From NCBI GenBank assembly GCA_012931725.1, contig CM022945.1:14618087-14682086 (forward strand): a stretch of 64,000 bases of DNA, read 5' to 3'. The notes below the pieces were generated by a model that ran no database searches, was not told where the DNA came from, and worked only from the letters and a program-made list of their open reading frames with translations. Below, piece by piece: positions 58,836-64,000 of this stretch; the stretch's first letter is position 1; each line of letters begins with the position of its first letter. The translations under genes were made by a program, and so were the position numbers. The DNA is from Litsea cubeba (Eukaryota > Streptophyta > Magnoliopsida > Laurales > Lauraceae).

Positions 58836-59540
58836 GGGTCTTTTGTTTGCAGTCATTTACAAATGTAACTGATTCATATAGGTAATGGCTACACTTCATC
58901 TCGTTTGTTTGGGCTGTGTGAGAATGGTGTGTAAATATGACCATTTTCGCATGAAAACTTTCACACCTAAATAGGCGCAAGACTCACTTTCACATCTCCC
59001 ACCTGCAAAAAGGCACCAGTACACTTCACACGGTGATTGCAATGGGTCACAAGACCAAAATCCCATCAACCACTTATTTTTCTTCATTTCTGTGGGTCCC
59101 GTATTTGTAATCCCAACCATTTAATTTGTTTATTGAACTAATGAACCCCAAGACCTTTAAGTTTATTATCTCAAATCTTCATAGAGTTAGAGTAATTTGT
59201 GAAAAGCATCCGAAAAATCCCAACCTATAGCTCTAATTTTCTGCACTTTTGTTGGCCCCCAATTCATGATCCGGACCATTCTGTATTCTCAAATTGATGA
59301 TAACCATCAAGATGTTTAGTTTCTTATCTTTCATCTTCATGGACTTTGAGAAGTTTGTGAAAAAATCCAGAGAATCCAAACACATCTAGAGCCATCAAAT
59401 ACACTCGTTTACTTGTGTGTAAATGGTGATTTTGACAAACATGGTAATGTGTTTCACATATGTAGCATTTGCATGTGTAATATTTACTTAGGTAAATCCA
59501 TTCTCCTATCCCATGTGTAAAAGGCAAACGTCCCTTGTGG
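58836..59540. mobile_element. Probable MITE with GTTTGC termini
   Basis: Left AGGGGTCTTTTGTTTGCAG and right reverse complement AAGGGACGTTTGCCTTTTAC are similar but imperfect. The interior TTTCACATATGTA and TTTGCCTTTTaxACATG motifs also appear in the 70-bp tandem repeat at 22987-23126, suggesting one family. Ends approximate. Confidence 0.4.
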
Positions 59541-60246
59541 ACCACAATAAGGTTCAGCAATCTGCGACTCGATTAAGTTCTAGTCACTCCTGCTTTGATG
59601 AGAGTGTCTGCTTCCTCATTTACACACACCTTGTTGTGAGGCCCACACGGGACGGGGATCGGAGGGAGGGGTGGGTGGGTGGGTTTGGGATTGGAGAGAT
59701 CTTGATGGGCCCTCCCTGATGCAGTCCTGGGTACCCAAGGAACCCCAGAACAGTATGTGAACTGTCAGAAAACTGCTGCAGACAGTATATAGGGACTGCC
59801 GAATCCTGGACTTAAAAGGAAAAAATATGATTTTTGTTCCACCAAATGACTGGATCTCATGCATAAAACACCATAGATCAAAGAAGAATTAATGGGAGTA
59901 GCATATAATGGAGAAAAGAACACTCAAGAACCAATTTTTATTCACTGCTTGACTGTAGATTGTGCACTGTTAGACACAGTCAACTGATGCAACTTATAAA
60001 GGCTATGGAAAACTCTAGTAAAAGTTAAAGAGAATCATTTCTCCCTGTCGCATATGATAATTTATTAAGTATAGAAGCTAATGGGATCAATTTAGATAGC
60101 TCAATGGAGAGAAAATGAGGCAATACTGGGGAATTCTGCTGGCTGGGATGTCCAAACACTTTTTGCACAAAATCTGTCATGGGCCCACTTGTACCACCTT
60201 TTGGATAGTTGGTTCCTACCAGTTTGAAGCCCACCCATGGTGTCAC

Positions 60247-60438
60247 GACCCAGATTCTGGGGCCCTGTCAGATCTCTGGATCGTGATAACTTGGCAATAT
60301 TTATCATAAATTCATCAAATAATTCTCATAAGCGTTTGGCATGACCCAGATTCTGGGGCCCTGTCAGATCTCTGGATCGTGATAACTTGGCAATATTTAT
60401 CATAAATTCATCAAATAATTCTCATAAGCGTTTGGCAT
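60247..60438. repeat. Perfect 96-bp tandem duplication at the LTR start
   Basis: Units 60247-60342 and 60343-60438 look identical base for base (GACCCAGATTCTGGGGCC...GCGTTTGGCAT). Starts 6 bp inside the solo LTR. Either a very recent duplication or an assembly artefact. Confidence 0.97.
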
Positions 60439-61381
60439 TTAAATCAAATAATTCTTTCATTCAATCAAAGAGTTATAAATACTCAAACTCTAATATGTTC
60501 TGTCTGCATCAATAATGTACTAAAACATTAAATAATTTTTCCTAATCAAGGGCTAATCCCCTTATCCACTAATTATCCTTTGTCGTTCTCTCTTGTCAGC
60601 CACGCATATTGAAATTTACGTGCTGATCATCGTTCCGCTCTGTCCCGCCCGCAGCATGATTACCTGAAGGGGGTAACACAACATCAGCACTACTGGTGAA
60701 TGAATATTCCTAATTACACAAATCACATAAAATATAACATCACATAATTTAGCAGGTCTAATATCAATAATCAAATATTATTTAGATTCTTTCACACACA
60801 AATCCGTGCCCATGCACATCAGCACGCCTCAAAGGCCTTATCGTATACATGTATACCGGTCACCATGACCCTGTCTCATCAGACACGTCCACTAAGGACC
60901 AGCCATCAAAGTGGCCCTTCACGTCCATTAATGACCAGCCGCTATAACGACCACCATGGCCCGAAGCCATCTATCATCCGGACACAAGTCCAACATATGA
61001 AACCCAAATGCATCATATCTCATAATCATACAGTAATTAAATTCCATTATTTAATAGTTTACACAACATTAGTGTGGACCCAATCCACACACACTTCACT
61101 GGTTGTTGCCCCACTTCTTATCAAAATTGGTTTATAGTGATATAGTGGGCCCACACTATATGTAATACAACTTTGCATCATAATAATCAATCACAGTATA
61201 TTTAATTAATCATAGTTAATTAAACATTGATCACAAAACTTAATTTCACTTAAGGAATTTAATTAATTATTTCTACACATATTCCAAGTCTATTTCCATA
61301 AATAGACTTCCATTCTCAAGTTTATCTACCTGTACAGAACATATACAAGAATAAATCACATCTGAACCTCTTAAAAGGATC

Positions 61382-62025
61382 CAGTGGGTCCCACTTGGTA
61401 GAGCCAAAATCAGACCTCAAGATCACTGTCGCCTCTGGGTAATTCTTCAACCCATTGGATCTGATCCTTCATCAGATCTCATACTGTGGCCCACAAACCA
61501 GAATTACATTCTGATAATTTCTGTGCTAGATCACGCCTAGTTTCTTTGAAACTATTGGACAGTGGGTCCCACTGGTTTTCATCCATGATCAAACATCTAG
61601 GTCATGGTCGCCCAAGCCTGATGTATCTCCCTAATGAATCTGATTCATCATTGGACCATTCTCTAGGGTCCACAAACCAAAAACGTCATCTACTGTTTCG
61701 ACTCCCAAATCACGCCTGGCTGATTTTGAACTTATTGATCAGTGGGTCCCATTGATTCAAACATCAGTTGTCCATCTCCACTATGGTCCACCAAGGCTCC
61801 TCTCAAAGATGTGTGGTCTTGATCACTAATCAGATCAATAGATGAGTCCCACAACTTCAAACAATCAACTCTATGCATTGACGCCTGGAATTCTTTGAGT
61901 TCACTGTACAGCGGGTCCCACTGGTCCAAACCCCAGATGTCCAACTACACCATGGTCGACCAGGGGTCCTTGATCAGATGTGTGGTCCTGATCTCAGATC
62001 AGGTCCACTGATGGGTCCCACTACC
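61382..62025. repeat. Degenerate tandem repeats of about 170-180 bp in the LTR U3
   Basis: The landmark CAGTGGGTCCCACT recurs at 61382, 61560, 61740 and 61909 (spacings 178, 180, 169), with a shorter-spaced copy near 62009. Between the landmarks, other motifs recur in order: ACGCCTGG/ACGCCTAG, GGTCCACMA, GATCAGAT. Confidence 0.85.
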
Positions 62026-62715
62026 CCTCACGATGATCAATTCTGCTCCTTTGACAGAGATACAATAATGGATAACTTGCACAGATTTACTATTTAATCT
62101 TCTTCTTTCAAACTGAATCATAATAAAAGGCCAGATTATTACTGGAAATCCAAACCATCCTATTCCACCATGAAATCCATTACATCCAACAATCTGAACA
62201 TGTCGACCAATTCACTGATAACAATTTCACAAAAACTGGGTTTCTCAAACATCTACAACATGAATTATAATTTATCGAGGAAGATTCACTCACCTCTGAT
62301 ACACGATCGTCTCCTTCGAACGCGAACTTGACATTAGCAGCCTTCTTCTCCTTCTCCTAAATTGAAATCCACAATTCTCTCAGTTCTCCAATGAAGATAA
62401 CAGGATGGTCGATGGTTCTCTATATATAAAGGAAAGATGGAAATTCCTTATTCCTTTCAAACTTTCTATCTAGAGTTGTCATACAACTCTACTCCTTCTA
62501 AATCCATTCACGTGGGATAACTTACCAGTTACAAAAAGTATGGACCCTACTACCATTATAACTTGGGCCAAGCTATAACTAAAATACTACCTGGGCCATA
62601 CCAATCCTAGGCCCAAGTAACTCAGGATATTACACATGGGCGACCCAATGGGTGCTGGACCCAATTTGCTTTGGGTTAGGACCAAAAATAGGTTCATTGC
62701 TGCCCATTTTCTGTA

Positions 62716-63257
62716 GGGAAAATTTCAAAAAAGTATAAAACTTTTGGCCTATTTTTTTAAAAAAAAGTACATGAAGATTTGAATATTTCAAAATAGTATA
62801 AAAGTTTTCCATATATCTTTCATTTTTCAATCAAGTCCTCTTCATTAAAAGATTTGAAAAATGACCAAAACAACCTTATAAACCATGTATATGCACTGGG
62901 GACCAACTTCCAACTTGATTTGGATGCTCATAAGTCATAACCATTTAATGAAGCTAGTTTTCCAGTCATTTGGAATCCATATAAACCCTTCTTATTTAAC
63001 CACCTATGCATAAAGGTAGCTAAAGTGGGCCCCACTAGGTTAGTTTGGTTGGACTTGCTCATTTCTCTTAAATGATCTATAAAAGGGAAAGTTTCAAAAA
63101 AAACATTAGGGCATTTTTGTCATATTTTAAATTTTTTTTTGGAGAGGACTTGGTTGAAAGAAATATTGAAAACTATTATACTCTTTTTGAAATATTCAAA
63201 TCTTCCTGCACTTTTTCGAAAATGAGCCAAAATTATTATATATATTGAGATTTTCTC
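62716..63257. mobile_element. Mutator-like MITE with long (about 150-bp) terminal inverted repeats
   Basis: Left end GGGAAAATTTC and right end reverse complement GAGAAAATCTC. The arms share GAAGATTTGAATATTTCAAA and CAAGTCCTCT in order over about 150 bp. 9-bp flanks TTTTCTGTA (62707-62715) and TTTTCTGAA (63258-63266) match 8 of 9, as for Mutator TSDs. 542 bp, no ORF. Begins 76 bp after the solo LTR TSD. Confidence 0.85.
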
Positions 63258-64000
63258 TTTTCTGAATCAAGTTTAAGAAAATGACACATCTGCCCCTTGT
63301 AATGTGCTGTTATTTTATTGCAACGCCTATTATGACTGAACTTTGTTATTAGCGGACTGTTTGGGCTTCCTAATCCAACAAAACTCCCCACACATGGGTC
63401 TGAACCCCATGTGCTAGATCAAATGCCTTCATATATGCCGTTGATAGCCCAATTACATAATTTTCATCGTAATCCGCATCACTATGAAAATTAGTCTGGG
63501 CCAGTAGAGATTAGTCTTGCCCAAAGGGCTGGGACACCCTCCGCTATAAAAATAAATAAAATTTCAGGCACATCAGATCATCCTAACCCATTGATCCATG
63601 ACCACAAACTCAATATTTATATACAAGAAGAAAATTGCAGTCAATCCAATGGTCCAGTCCATTCGGATCCGTGACTATCAAGGGGAGTCCTTGTGTGTGT
63701 GGGCCCTTCGGACTGTGATTTAGGTGGGCCCCACTACGTGGTGTGCACTGCAAGATCCATGCACGTGTGCACTGGATCTTTTGTGTGTGTGTGCGGGCCC
63801 CCTCACCTCAGCTCATTCTTGCAAGGCTCACCTGGGGTGGGACTGCCCCCAACCAAAAAATAAAAAATCTACCCACCACCACACACACAAAATAAATAAA
63901 TTCCTATTTACTATGACAACGGCTTGGATGATGATCCTAACCTCTTGATCAACGGCCCACAAGTTTCCATTGTCCAAAATGAGTGCACAGTTAATGAGTG

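Larger units (their letters stand above)
60241..62634 (+). mobile_element. Solo LTR, 2394 bp, TSD CATGG
   Basis: Starts TGTCACGACCC and ends GGATATTACA. Perfect 5-bp TSD CATGG at 60236-60240 and 62635-62639. TATA box TATATATAAA at 62421-62430 fixes the plus orientation and implies a U3 of about 2.2 kb. No primer-binding site or coding sequence adjoins, so it is a solo LTR left by LTR-LTR recombination, probably Gypsy-type by its length. It sits in the sense orientation in GFS9 intron 14. Confidence 0.92.
58686..64000 (+). other. GFS9 intron 14 (at least 5.3 kb) to window end
   Basis: Follows donor GTCCAT after the RIHRHQ codons. The next conserved coding block of the family was not found on either strand, so the intron probably extends beyond the window; gene truncation is the alternative. 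Holds a Harbinger-like repeat, a solo LTR and a Mutator-like MITE. From 63270 to 64000 there is only GC-richer, GGGCCC- and TGTG-rich sequence without a recognised gene. Confidence 0.6.

Noticed and set aside
1..64000. tRNA or rRNA genes, CRISPR arrays, bacterial operons, organellar insertions, integrated viral genes
   Set aside because: tRNA-like boxes occur only in SINE contexts. Nothing resembling the other classes was seen on either strand.

Overview
This window is nuclear DNA from a flowering plant. It has intron-rich genes with GT-AG splice sites, TE-laden introns and many nested plant-type transposable elements. I cannot assign an order from sequence alone; the large, repeat-filled introns would fit a medium or large genome. 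I saw no tRNA, rRNA, CRISPR array or organellar segment.

Three host genes are supported. (1) An autoinhibited plasma-membrane-type Ca2+-ATPase (ACA8/9/10 clade) lies on the minus strand. Its first seven exons run from the start codon at 13596 down to 5382, and the rest lies left of the window. (2) A 67-residue CXXC/CXXC zinc-ribbon-like protein is at 36301-36504 on the minus strand, with a TATA box upstream. (3) A GFS9/TT9 (CLEC16A-type, FPL-domain) gene is on the plus strand. Fourteen phase-consistent exons run from 41399 to 58685 (521 codons), and the C-terminal part lies right of the window. The two large genes are divergently transcribed with about 28 kb of repeat-rich DNA between their start codons.

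The rest is mostly mobile DNA, and many elements could be delimited by end motifs and target-site duplications (TSDs). These are: a complete TRIM with a 46-bp interior (3785-4348); Copia debris (375-2340 and about 50200-53600); an RTE-type LINE tail with a 16-bp TSD (10667-11447); tRNA-derived SINEs with long TSDs (16982-17144, 43891-44064); two gag-only, pol-less Copia-type LTR elements of one family (31531-34160, 42554-46457); a degenerate Ty3/Gypsy element with a 3.2-kb LTR (25147 to about 30300); a 2.4-kb solo LTR with TSD CATGG (60241-62634); and several MITE families, including hAT-, Tourist- and Mutator-like copies.

The observations most worth a second look are: the near-minimal TRIM; the gag-only LTR family with a paralogous empty site that dates a SINE insertion; a 1.44-kb near-perfect inverted repeat inside GFS9 intron 6 that would be transcribed as a long hairpin; tandem perfect palindromes in the putative regulatory regions of several unrelated elements; and a 93-nt GC-AG intron of the Ca2+-ATPase that is open in frame.
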